From: Nitrospira_D sp035465795
Lineage (GTDB): Bacteria; Nitrospirota; Nitrospiria; Nitrospirales; Nitrospiraceae
Length of the DNA: 64,000 bases
Reading direction: 5' to 3'
Assembly (NCBI RefSeq): GCF_049546785.1
Contig: NZ_JBMWAN010000002.1
Span: 682,001-746,000 of the forward strand
The notes under the pieces were generated by a model that saw only the letters and a program-made list of their open reading frames with translations, searched no databases and was not told where the DNA came from. Within the stretch, counting starts at the first letter, position 1. Each line of letters opens with the position of its first letter. The translations under genes and the position numbers were made by a program. This document shows, in pieces, positions 49,806 to 57,944 of this stretch.

Positions 49806-50336
49806 GTGATCACTCGCCTCATATGCATGACGTTGTTCGGGCTGCTGCTTCTGGGGGAAGGAGCAGCATTTGCTGAATCAGGGAATAGTGTGTCTGTCAC
49901 GATGCGCCCCAACCTGGCGAAGACGAATCTGTTCTTGGCGGCCGGCGATTATCGGCGGGCGCTCGAAACCTGTCAGCGGGCCATCGACGAGATGCCGTCG
50001 GCAGGCGGCTATATCCGCCTCACCTATGTCTATCAGGCGATCGATGCCTATTTGGAACATCTCTCGCAGGAAGAGCAGTGGATGGCGGTCGAGCATCTCT
50101 ATCTGAACCTGGCCTACCGCGACACCGAAGATCTGGTCGATCCCCCGGGGGGACTGGCCCGCATGGCCAAGGAGATGATCCAGGCCAGTGTGCGGCAACA
50201 GTCCGACGTCAGCGCGGCGATGGCCAATCGATTGGACAAAGCCGAGTCGGATCGTCTCTGGGTGGAGCAGGCGCAATGGCGGGCCGCGAACCCGAAGGGC
50301 TGGTGGCAGGGGCTTCCCCCAGCCTGGGTGAGATAG
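49806..50336 (+). CDS. Exported hypothetical protein with TPR-like helices
   Basis: 176 residues. GTG start with AGGAG upstream; signal peptide LICMTLFGLLLLGEGAAFA. The body is helical: NLFLAAGDYRRALETCQRAIDEMPSAGGYIRLTYVYQAIDAYLEHLSQEEQ looks like one TPR followed by an extra pair. C-terminal WRAANPKGWWQGLPPAWVR is Trp-rich. No specific family recognised. Confidence 0.7.
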   Translation: MITRLICMTLFGLLLLGEGAAFAESGNSVSVTMRPNLAKTNLFLAAGDYRRALETCQRAIDEMPSAGGYIRLTYVYQAIDAYLEHLSQEEQWMAVEHLYLNLAYRDTEDLVDPPGGLARMAKEMIQASVRQQSDVSAAMANRLDKAESDRLWVEQAQWRAANPKGWWQGLPPAWVR

Positions 50337-50345
50337 GAGGCGGAC

Positions 50346-50768
50346 ATGCGTGCAAGACCGGCAGGGGTGGATATCAAACTGCTTGGCGGGTTGTTCCTGA
50401 TCGTCGGCACCATGGATCTGATCATCATTGTGCTCTTTCCCTCCTATGCGCTCAAGCTGTTCGGCACGGCCGTGACGGGGCCTGCTTCGCTTCTGATCAA
50501 ACTACACCCCCCTGCCGTGCATTTGTTGATCGGCTATGGATTTCTCTGGCTGCGCCCCTGGTCCTGGGGATTGAGTCTGGCCTATGCCGGGTTTGGAATC
50601 GTGAGCGAGGCGATGAATCAGCTGGCGTTCGGATTCCATGTGGTCCGGTCCGGCTTCATGGCCACGACCCTCCTCTTTGCCCTGTACCTCATCTGGCGGC
50701 GGTCCCTGTTTGTCGATGAGCCCCGGTCTGATCACAAGCCCAACCCCGCTTCACAGGAGCTGTTCTGA
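50346..50768 (+). CDS. Small polytopic membrane protein, unknown
   Basis: 140 residues with about four membrane helices: LGGLFLIVGTMDLIIIVLFPSYALKLF, LLIKLHPPAVHLLIGYGFLWL, SLAYAGFGIVSEAMNQLAF and GFMATTLLFALYLIWRR. AGGAGG precedes the ATG. It shares one base with the photolyase start, so the two are tightly coupled. No named family. Confidence 0.7.
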   Translation: MRARPAGVDIKLLGGLFLIVGTMDLIIIVLFPSYALKLFGTAVTGPASLLIKLHPPAVHLLIGYGFLWLRPWSWGLSLAYAGFGIVSEAMNQLAFGFHVVRSGFMATTLLFALYLIWRRSLFVDEPRSDHKPNPASQELF

Positions 50769-52213
50769 TGCGCGGCATCGTCTGGTTCAGACGCGATCTT
50801 CGGTTGCACGATCAGCCGGCCCTGACCGCCGCCTGCGAGGCCTGCAGCGAAGTCATGCCGTTATTTGTGTTCGACGAGCCGCTGTTGCGGTCCCGCGTCT
50901 TCGGATCCGCCTGCGTCAATTTCATGCTGGGATGTCTGCAAGAGCTGGCGTCGGCGCTGGCCGGTCTGGGCCTCACGCTGCGATGGCGCCGCGGTGAACC
51001 GTTGGATGAAGTGGTGCAAGCGGCGCGTGAATGGAAGGCCGACGTTGTCTATTGGAATCGTGACTATGAGCCGGGAGCGATTCAGCGGGACCTTGCCGTT
51101 CAGCAACAACTGGCGCAGCTCGGTGTGCCTGTCCGCACATTTAAAGACCATGTCGTGTTCGAGGCGGAAGAAGTCCGGGGTGCCACCGGCGAGCCCATGC
51201 AACGGTACAGTGCCTATCGTGCCCGCTGGTGGGCCAAGTGGCAGGCCACGAAGCCGGCTCCCCTTGCGGTTCCCCGATCGGTGCCGGTTGTGAAAGCCCA
51301 CTCGGTCCCGCTTCCTGAACCGTTTCCATCGGCGATGGAACTGGGATACGACCTGGTGACGCCATGGATCGAGCCGGGCGAACGGAACGGGCAGAAGCGG
51401 CTGCAGTGGTTCATCAAGGGTCCTATTCACACCTATGGGAATGGCAGAAACCAGCCGGGCATCGACGGGAGTTCACAACTCTCCCCCCATTTCCGTTTCG
51501 GAACCCTGTCGGCCCGCACGGCAATCCATACGGCCTTGGGCGCTCTCGCGAAGGGTGGCCGGGTGTCGAGGGCGGACGTCCTGATCTGGATCGATGAACT
51601 GGTGTGGAGAGAATTCTTCCAACAGGTGCTCTCGGCCTTTCCCCGTGTCGTGGAGGGTCCGTTCCGTGATGTGGCGGTTCCTCCGGTCCGTGAACCGGGG
51701 CCGGAACGGGACCGGTTGTTTCAGGCCTGGTGTGATGGGAAGACCGGTTATCCGATCGTGGATGCGGGCATGCGGCAGCTGAATCGGACCGGCTGGATGC
51801 ACAATCGGGTGCGGATGATTGTCGCCTCCTTTCTCATCAAGGACCTGCGGATCGACTGGCAGAGCGGCGAGCGATACTTCATGCGGCAGCTGCTTGATGC
51901 GGATGTGGCGGCCAATAACGGCAATTGGCAATGGTGCGCCGCGACCGGCACGGATGCGATGCGCGGGTACCGGATTTTCAACCCGGTGCTGCAAAGCAAG
52001 AAGTTTGATCCGGATGGGGCCTATATCCGCGCCTATGTGCCGGAACTGGCAAGGGTGGCGGCCAAGTGGATTCATGAGCCGCATATGATGAGTCTCGATG
52101 AGCAGCGTCGGGCCGGTTGCCGGATCGGCGTCGACTACCCGTTGCCACTGGTGGATCACGCACAGGCTCGCCGGGAATACCTGGATCTTGGCAAACAACA
52201 GGTGAGCAGATGA
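50768..52213 (+). CDS. phrB: Deoxyribodipyrimidine photolyase (class I)
   Basis: 481 residues. The antenna domain starts GIVWFRRDLRLHDQPAL. The FAD domain contains SPHFRFGTLSARTAIHTAL, ELVWREFFQQVLSAFPRVVEGPFRD, GKTGYPIVDAGMRQLNRTGWMHNRVRMIVASFLIKDLRIDW, ANNGNWQWCAATGTDAMRGYRIFNP and KWIHEPHMM. The enzyme repairs cyclobutane pyrimidine dimers with blue light. It overlaps the next gene by 4 bp. A light-driven enzyme here supports the light reading of the whole run. Confidence 0.96.
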   Translation: MRGIVWFRRDLRLHDQPALTAACEACSEVMPLFVFDEPLLRSRVFGSACVNFMLGCLQELASALAGLGLTLRWRRGEPLDEVVQAAREWKADVVYWNRDYEPGAIQRDLAVQQQLAQLGVPVRTFKDHVVFEAEEVRGATGEPMQRYSAYRARWWAKWQATKPAPLAVPRSVPVVKAHSVPLPEPFPSAMELGYDLVTPWIEPGERNGQKRLQWFIKGPIHTYGNGRNQPGIDGSSQLSPHFRFGTLSARTAIHTALGALAKGGRVSRADVLIWIDELVWREFFQQVLSAFPRVVEGPFRDVAVPPVREPGPERDRLFQAWCDGKTGYPIVDAGMRQLNRTGWMHNRVRMIVASFLIKDLRIDWQSGERYFMRQLLDADVAANNGNWQWCAATGTDAMRGYRIFNPVLQSKKFDPDGAYIRAYVPELARVAAKWIHEPHMMSLDEQRRAGCRIGVDYPLPLVDHAQARREYLDLGKQQVSR

Positions 52214-53163
52214 AAACCGGACCGCTCCGTCTCGGGATCAGCCGCTGTCTCCTCGGAGACGAAGTCCGGTTTGACGGGGGCCACAAGCGCGACAATTTTC
52301 TGACCGATGTCTTGGGCCCCTATGTGGAATGGGTCCCGGTCTGTCCGGAAGTGGAAGCCGGGCTGGGGACTCCCCGGGAAGCGATGCGGCTGGTCGGCGA
52401 TCCCCGGCATCCACGGGTCCTGACGATCAAGAGCGGACAGGATCATACCCGGGAGCTGGAGAAGATGACCCGGCATCGCCTTGAGGAGCTTGGCGATCTG
52501 GACTTATCCGGCTTCGTCTTTAAGAGGGGTTCGCCGAGCTGCGGCGTCGAACGGGTCCGTGTCTACACCGAACAGGGGATGCCCAGTCACAGCGGAGCCG
52601 GCATCTTCGCACGGGCCTTTGTCGACCGGTTTCCGCTGATTCCCGTGGAGGAAGAAGGGCGGCTCTGTGACGCGCCGCTCAGGGAGAACTTTATCGAACG
52701 GGTGTTTTGCTACCGCCGGTACCAGGATCTGCTTGAGAGCGGCGTGACGAGGCAGGCGGTGGTCCGGTTTCACACGATCCATAAGTATCTACTCATGGCC
52801 CACAGTCCGCAGCATTACCAAGTCCTCGGGCGGCTGGTCGGCCAGGCGGAGCGGCACCGACCCAAAGAGCTGGCGCAGCGGTATGGCGACCTCTTCATGA
52901 AGGCGTTGGCCGTCAAGGCGACGGTACGCAAGCACGTGAATGTGCTGCAGCATATTCTGGGCTACTTTAAGGACCAGCTCGCCGCGCGAGAAAAGGCGGG
53001 ACTCCTGGCCGTGATTGAGGACTACCATCAAGGGCTCACTCCGCTCATTGTGCCGCTCACGCTGATCAAACACTACGTTCAGATGTTCGATGTGCAATAC
53101 ATCCGCGACCAGGTCTACCTCAATCCTCATCCGAAAGAACTGATGTTGCGGAACCATGTGTAG
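52210..53163 (+). CDS. DUF523 + DUF1722 fusion protein (YbbK-YbgA type)
   Basis: 317 residues. DUF523: LGISRCLLGDEVRFDGGHKRDNFL, VCPEVEAGLGTPREAMRLVGD and FKRGSPSCGVERV. DUF1722: CYRRYQDLLESGVTRQAVVRFHTIHKYLLMAHSPQHYQVLGRLV. The pair is often next to photolyase in light-responsive loci. DUF523 relatives act on thiouracil in some bacteria; no such role is shown here. ATG 52210 overlaps the photolyase stop (ATGA). Confidence 0.93.
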   Translation: MKTGPLRLGISRCLLGDEVRFDGGHKRDNFLTDVLGPYVEWVPVCPEVEAGLGTPREAMRLVGDPRHPRVLTIKSGQDHTRELEKMTRHRLEELGDLDLSGFVFKRGSPSCGVERVRVYTEQGMPSHSGAGIFARAFVDRFPLIPVEEEGRLCDAPLRENFIERVFCYRRYQDLLESGVTRQAVVRFHTIHKYLLMAHSPQHYQVLGRLVGQAERHRPKELAQRYGDLFMKALAVKATVRKHVNVLQHILGYFKDQLAAREKAGLLAVIEDYHQGLTPLIVPLTLIKHYVQMFDVQYIRDQVYLNPHPKELMLRNHV

Positions 53164-53175
53164 AAAGGATGCCGT

Positions 53176-53547
53176 ATGCCGCATGTTGTCATAGAGGAAG
53201 CCGGGGATCTTCAGGGCCTCTTCCAGGCATTTACACCGATCATTCAGCGAGCAGGGAGCACGATTCTCAAAGTGCAGGAGTGTTATCTGGCTCGAAGCGG
53301 CAAAGAAGCCCTGCTGGAGTCGGTCGCGATTGAGGAGGGTGTGGCGCGGACCTTCTTCGTGCAGCTGAAACAGCATGAGAAGGCGATCACCGTCCGTCTG
53401 TTACCGGCCACGGATCCTGAGAAAACCGTGGCGGTCAAGAGGGTCATGGGGCTTGTGGCAGGATTCATTCGCAGGGTCTACCCGGGGAGTCGGTACGGGA
53501 AAACCAATCTACAGGAGTACCTGGAGGCGGCGACGGGCGCAGTCTGA
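53176..53547 (+). CDS. Conserved-looking hypothetical protein, 123 residues
   Basis: Mixed alpha/beta: AGDLQGLFQAFTPIIQRAGSTILKVQECYLARSGKEALLESVAIEEGVARTFFVQLKQHEKAITVRLLP, then VKRVMGLVAGFIRRVYPGSRYGKTNLQEYL. No signal peptide. No domain recognised. It lies 12 bp after the DUF523/DUF1722 gene. Confidence 0.7.
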   Translation: MPHVVIEEAGDLQGLFQAFTPIIQRAGSTILKVQECYLARSGKEALLESVAIEEGVARTFFVQLKQHEKAITVRLLPATDPEKTVAVKRVMGLVAGFIRRVYPGSRYGKTNLQEYLEAATGAV

Positions 53548-53583
53548 ACGAGCGGAAACGCGATTATCACGAGGAGCACCAAG

Positions 53584-54093
53584 ATGGCCACGACGAGGCG
53601 AGGAGTGATTTTAGTAGGACACGGCGGCATTCCAAAAGGGTGTCCGCAGGAATTGGTCACAAGGCTGAAACGACTGGAGGCTCAGAGGCGCGCGGCCAAG
53701 CAACCGCCGACGGCGGAAGAACTCGAGTTGGATACGAAGATCCGTCAATGGCCGAGGACGCCGGAGACGGACCCTTATCAATCGGGACTTGAGGCGGTCG
53801 CCGCTCAACTGCGCGCCAAGCTGGGCGATGTGCTCTTTGGCGTGGCGTACAACGAGTTTTGTGCCCCGACGCTGGAAGAGGCGGTCGAAGCGTTGATCAA
53901 GCAGGGGGCGACCCACATTACCGTGACGACGACGATGTTTACGCCGGGCGGGTCGCACTCGGAGGTTGAGATCCCGGAAATCCTCGACCATTTGAGGCCG
54001 CAGTATCCCGGGGTCGAACTGTGTTACGCCTGGCCGTTCGATCTGAGTCTCGTGGCCAACACATTGGCCGAGCAGGTGAATCGGTTTTCATGA
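53584..54093 (+). CDS. CbiX/SirB-type sirohydrochlorin cobalto-/ferrochelatase-like protein
   Basis: 169 residues. GVILVGHGGIPKGCP opens with a His in the CbiX position; the second metal-binding His is in ITVTTTMFTPGGSHSEVEIPEIL. A mid-insertion (AAKQPPTAEELELDTKIRQWPRTPE) is longer than in SirB. The chelatase family puts Co or Fe into sirohydrochlorin in B12 or siroheme synthesis. No other cobalamin gene lies here; its place in a B12-regulated run is notable. Confidence 0.88.
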   Translation: MATTRRGVILVGHGGIPKGCPQELVTRLKRLEAQRRAAKQPPTAEELELDTKIRQWPRTPETDPYQSGLEAVAAQLRAKLGDVLFGVAYNEFCAPTLEEAVEALIKQGATHITVTTTMFTPGGSHSEVEIPEILDHLRPQYPGVELCYAWPFDLSLVANTLAEQVNRFS

Positions 54094-54144
54094 CGGGGGG
54101 TAAGACGGTATCCAGACGCGCGACTTTGCTTGGAGACTAATCCC

Positions 54145-55209
54145 ATGGCACATCTCACTCGTCTTGCATTGAACCTGGCAGAACAGGGGCTGTTTCCAGA
54201 CGCGGTGATCCGATGGGGGATCCGGCAGTTGCTCAAGGAGCGCCTCAGGGAGATCCGGTCAGGTGACGCTCAAGCAGCAGCACGGAACGAAGAGCGCTTT
54301 ATCGAGGAGATGCGCCATGCGCCCATCGCCGTGCTGCCGGAGAAAGCCAATGATCAGCACTATGAAGTGCCGGCCGAGTTCTTCCAGCAGGTCCTCGGGC
54401 CTCACCTGAAATACAGCAGCGCATTCTGGCCGGCCGGCGCGACAACCTTAGCCCAAGCGGAAGCTGCCGGCCTGCGTGAAACCTGCCTGCATGCGGGCCT
54501 GATGGACGGGCAGACGATTCTGGAACTCGGATGCGGCTGGGGTTCCCTTACGTTGTGGATGGCTGAGCACTATCCCGACAGCCGTATCACGGCGGTCTCC
54601 AATTCCCGTTCGCAGCGGGCTTACATCGAGGCCCGGGCCAGAGAACGCGGCTTACAGGACCGGGTTCGGGTGGTGACCTGTGACATGAACACGTTCGAGA
54701 CCGATCCCGGGCAATTCGATCGGGTGGTGTCGGTGGAAATGTTCGAACACATGCGGAACTGGCCCGACCTCTTTGCCCGCGTATGCCGATGGCTGAGACC
54801 GGGCGGCCAGTTCTTCATGCACGTGTTCGTGCATCGCGCTACTTCGTACCTGTTCGAAGACCGGGGGCCCGCCGACTGGATGAGTCGTCAGTTTTTCACG
54901 GGCGGGATGATGCCCGGCGATGGCCTGCCGCTGGCCTGTCAGGACCATCTCGCCTGTGTGGCCCGCTGGCGGTGGGACGGCACGCACTATGAGAAGACGG
55001 CCAACGCCTGGCTGGCCAATATGGATGCCGCCCGCGAGACACTCTGGCCCGTGATCGAGCGTGTCTACGGCAAGGCCCACGCGCGAGCCTGGTGGGGGCG
55101 GTGGCGCATCTTCTTTATGGCCTGTGCCGAGCTGTTCGGCTATGAAGAGGGCCGTCAATGGGGGGTCAGCCATTATCTGTTCGATAGACCGGGAGCGGGA
55201 GCTTCATGA
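54145..55209 (+). CDS. SAM-dependent methyltransferase, cyclopropane-fatty-acid-synthase-like
   Basis: 354 residues. KANDQHYEVPAEFFQQVLGPHLKYSSAFWPAGATTLAQAEAAGLRETCLHAGLMDGQTILELGCGWGSLTLWMAEHYPDSRITAVSNSRSQRAYIEARARERG is the CFA-type core (motif I E-L-G-C-G-W-G). FDRVVSVEMFEHMRNW follows. The lipid-acyl loop is not the canonical CFA form, so the acceptor could be an unusual lipid. ATG 54145 has TTGGAG upstream. Confidence 0.88.
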   Translation: MAHLTRLALNLAEQGLFPDAVIRWGIRQLLKERLREIRSGDAQAAARNEERFIEEMRHAPIAVLPEKANDQHYEVPAEFFQQVLGPHLKYSSAFWPAGATTLAQAEAAGLRETCLHAGLMDGQTILELGCGWGSLTLWMAEHYPDSRITAVSNSRSQRAYIEARARERGLQDRVRVVTCDMNTFETDPGQFDRVVSVEMFEHMRNWPDLFARVCRWLRPGGQFFMHVFVHRATSYLFEDRGPADWMSRQFFTGGMMPGDGLPLACQDHLACVARWRWDGTHYEKTANAWLANMDAARETLWPVIERVYGKAHARAWWGRWRIFFMACAELFGYEEGRQWGVSHYLFDRPGAGAS

Positions 55210-55757
55210 AGATGAGCACCACGATGATCGTGAGCAACTTCGTGCTCTTTCAAATCGGCTGGTTTGCGTGCGTGTGGAGTGCCGCGGCGCACCGGCCCTG
55301 GATCGGCGTGCTGGTGACGACTGGGGTGGTGGTCGCGCACGTGCTCCGTGCCCCCCTGCCTAAGGCGGAGTTCACACTGGTACTCCTGGCACTCGGCCTG
55401 GGACTCGTCTTCGATAGCCTGTTGGTCTGGCAGGGCTGGCTTCGGTATTCCTCGGGAATCGTGCTCCCGAACGTCGCCCCGTACTGGATCGTGGCGTTGT
55501 GGGGGCTCTTCGCAACCCTGCTGAATGTCTCGTTGCGTTGGATGAGGGGGCGCTGGGTCATCGCGGTTGTGTTTGGAGCCGCCGGGGGGCCTGCCGCCTA
55601 CTATGGCGGCCTCCGCCTGGGGGCGCTGGAATTCGGCAATATGCCCGCAGGGCTGTTGGCTCTGGCCATCGGTTGGGCGGCGCTGACGCCGCTGCTGCTG
55701 TCGTTGTCGGCGCGTTTTGACGGCTATGCGGGCCTGCCGGAGAAGAAAACGTTATGA
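55206..55757 (+). CDS. DUF2878 membrane protein
   Basis: 183 residues and about six helices (NFVLFQIGWFACVWSAAAHRPWIGVLVTTGVVVAHVL, then LVLLALGLGLVFDSLLVWQGWL, IVALWGLFATLLNVSLRWMRG and AALTPLLLSLSARFDGY). The start and the AALRWMRGR-like pattern match DUF2878. It overlaps genes on both sides by 4 bp, a strong sign of co-translation. Function unknown; homologues co-occur with CFA-like and DUF1295 genes. Confidence 0.85.
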   Translation: MKMSTTMIVSNFVLFQIGWFACVWSAAAHRPWIGVLVTTGVVVAHVLRAPLPKAEFTLVLLALGLGLVFDSLLVWQGWLRYSSGIVLPNVAPYWIVALWGLFATLLNVSLRWMRGRWVIAVVFGAAGGPAAYYGGLRLGALEFGNMPAGLLALAIGWAALTPLLLSLSARFDGYAGLPEKKTL

Positions 55758-56563
55758 GTCTATCGCTCTATGTCTGGGGGCTGGCTTCAACGCTGGGCCT
55801 GGCGACGCTCACATGGATCGTCAGCGTCCTCAAGCGCGATGTGAGCATCGTGGACGGCGTGTGGGCCTTGATGCTCCTCGCCGCCGCGACCGTCTACGCC
55901 ACCGGTGCGGAGCCCTATACGGGACGGACGACGCTCATCCTGACGCTGGTTGTGCTGTGGGCCGTGCGCCTGTCGGGTCATATAATCCATCGGAGCTGGG
56001 GTGAGCCTGAGGACCGGCGTTATCGAGACATCCGCCAGAAATACGAACCCAATTTCGCATTGAAGAGTCTTGGCCTCATCTTCTGGTTTCAGGCGGGACT
56101 GGCGTGGATCATCTCCATACCGCTCTGGCCGGCTCTCACCGTACCGGTCGATGGAGGGGTATGTGATGTACTGGCGGTGATGGTATGGGCCGTCGGCATG
56201 GTCTTCGAAGGCGTCGGAGATTGGCAGCTGTCACGATTCAAGGCCGATCCGGCAAACCAGGGCAAGGTGATGGAGCGCGGACTCTGGCGTTACACACGGC
56301 ACCCCAACTATTTCGGCGAGTGCCTGATCTGGTGGGGCTTCTACCTCTTTGCGGTGCCGGCCGGGGCCTGGTGGACGGTCGCGGGGCCGCTTGTCCTTAC
56401 CTATACGCTCTTGAAATTCTCAGGCGTGACCCTGCTGGAGCAGACCATCGTCGAGCGGCGACCGGCGTATCGAGAGTACATCGCCAGGACCAACGCCTTC
56501 ATTCCCGGTCCGCCGAAACAGGGGGTGCAGGCTTCCATTCCAGGAGCCAGGCGTCATGATTAG
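55754..56563 (+). CDS. DUF1295 / steroid 5-alpha-reductase-like membrane protein
   Basis: 269 residues. VSIVDGVWALMLLAAATVY, then VVLWAVRLSGHIIHRSWGEPEDRRYRDIRQKYEP and a C-terminal block WRYTRHPNYFGECLIWWGFYLFAVPAG with R-x-P-N-Y-x-G, the NADPH site of the isoprenylcysteine methyltransferase/steroid reductase fold. It probably reduces a lipid double bond or transfers a methyl group in the membrane. It overlaps the next gene by 8 bp. Confidence 0.9.
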   Translation: MSLSLYVWGLASTLGLATLTWIVSVLKRDVSIVDGVWALMLLAAATVYATGAEPYTGRTTLILTLVVLWAVRLSGHIIHRSWGEPEDRRYRDIRQKYEPNFALKSLGLIFWFQAGLAWIISIPLWPALTVPVDGGVCDVLAVMVWAVGMVFEGVGDWQLSRFKADPANQGKVMERGLWRYTRHPNYFGECLIWWGFYLFAVPAGAWWTVAGPLVLTYTLLKFSGVTLLEQTIVERRPAYREYIARTNAFIPGPPKQGVQASIPGARRHD

Positions 56564-57227
56564 CGCATGTTCCGTGACCGGCAGCGTTCGCATCGCGGTG
56601 GTCCTCCTTGGATTCCTGACGTGTCTCGCAAGCCCCTCCCAACAGGCTTGGAGTGCCACCCCGCAGACCTATGACTTCAAGGTCTTCCTCGGCAAGGATG
56701 AAATCGGACGCCAGCGATTTGAGGTCGCTTCGGAAGGCGAGCGGACCCAGGTCCGGATAGACGCGCAGTTCACCGTCAAGTTTCTGTACATCCCGGTCTA
56801 TACGTATCGGCATACCAACGTCGAAACCTGGGAGGGAGCCTGCCTGCGCGAGATTCGCGCGGAGACGGATGATAACGGCGATTCCTTCTTCGTGAACGGA
56901 AACTCCCGGAACGGGCAGTTGCAGGTCCAGACACAGGCCGGGAGTTGGAGCAGCGAGGGCTGCATCAAGACCTTTGCCTATTGGAACCCCGAGTGGATCA
57001 AGGGCGAACGTTTGCTGAATTCGCAGACCGGCGAACATCAGTCCGTGTCCATTCGTGCGGTGGGTGAAGAAACGATCTCTGTGCAGGGAGTCCCGACGCG
57101 AACCACGCACCGCCGGATCGTCACGGACAAGTTCTCGATCGATCTGTGGTACACCTTGAACGGCAGGTGGGTCGCGCTTCAATCCACCACGAAGAAGGGC
57201 GATACCCTTCGGTATACGCTCCAGTGA
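56556..57227 (+). CDS. Exported DUF6134-like protein
   Basis: 223 residues. Signal peptide (VVLLGFLTCLASPSQQAWSA), then a beta-rich fold: YDFKVFLGKDEIGRQRFEVASEGERTQVRIDAQFTVKFLYIPVYTYRHTNVETWEGACLREIRAETDDNG, later SEGCIKTFAYWNPEWIKGERLLNSQTGE and VALQSTTKKGDTLRYTL. The shape suggests a lipid- or substrate-binding barrel (DUF3108/DUF6134 group). It starts inside the 3-prime end of the DUF1295 gene. Confidence 0.8.
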   Translation: MISACSVTGSVRIAVVLLGFLTCLASPSQQAWSATPQTYDFKVFLGKDEIGRQRFEVASEGERTQVRIDAQFTVKFLYIPVYTYRHTNVETWEGACLREIRAETDDNGDSFFVNGNSRNGQLQVQTQAGSWSSEGCIKTFAYWNPEWIKGERLLNSQTGEHQSVSIRAVGEETISVQGVPTRTTHRRIVTDKFSIDLWYTLNGRWVALQSTTKKGDTLRYTLQ

Positions 57228-57234
57228 GGAAATC

Positions 57235-57765
57235 ATGTCATCTGTGATGCCATCACTCTTCATGCCCGTTGTGCTCCTCGTACTCGCAGCCTGCAGCAGC
57301 CCTCCGCCCATTCGCACCGCGACGGCCGTGGACCTGGAGCGTTTCATGGGGGACTGGTACGTCATCGCCAATATTCCCACCTTTATTGAGAAGGAGGCCC
57401 ACAACGCCATGGAGTCCTATCGCCTGGCCGAGGACGGGACCGTGGCCACGACCTTCAGTTTCCGCGAGGGTGGATTTGAGGGCGCGCGCAAGACCTATCA
57501 TCCGACCGGCTATATCATCGATAAGCAATCGAATGCCGTCTGGGGGATGCAATTCATCTGGCCGATCCAGTCCGACTATCGCATCCTGTATGTGGACGAG
57601 TCCTACAGCCAAACCATCATCGGTAGGACAAAGCGCGATTATGTCTGGCTGATGGCGCGCACGCCACAGATCTCTGATGTGGACTATCAGCGGTTCCTGC
57701 AGCTCATCGCTGAGGAGGGCTACGCTGTCTCCAAAGTCCGGAAGGTGCCACAACGGTGGAACTAG
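57235..57765 (+). CDS. Lipocalin lipoprotein (Blc-like)
   Basis: 176 residues with lipobox VLAAC. The lipocalin motif is LERFMGDWYVIANIPTF (G-x-W-Y), followed by GYIIDKQSNAVWGMQFIWPIQSDYRILYVDESYSQTIIGRTKRDYVWLMARTP. Blc-type proteins sit on the outer membrane and bind lyso- or damaged phospholipids. It precedes lipid-modifying genes here, consistent with membrane repair. Confidence 0.93.
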   Translation: MSSVMPSLFMPVVLLVLAACSSPPPIRTATAVDLERFMGDWYVIANIPTFIEKEAHNAMESYRLAEDGTVATTFSFREGGFEGARKTYHPTGYIIDKQSNAVWGMQFIWPIQSDYRILYVDESYSQTIIGRTKRDYVWLMARTPQISDVDYQRFLQLIAEEGYAVSKVRKVPQRWN

Positions 57766-57944
57766 TGTGCCCTGGAAAACAATGGAACCCGTCGATCGCT
57801 CTGTATTGACTGACGTGCCAGGCGTGGGGACCGAGTTGAGGCTCCACGGCCACCGCAAGAACACTCATACCGGGGGACCGTTGTGATGGCCGATTGCGCG
57901 ATGTGGCTTGGTCCGGACTCGAACAACGTTTGGCTGAAAACCGT

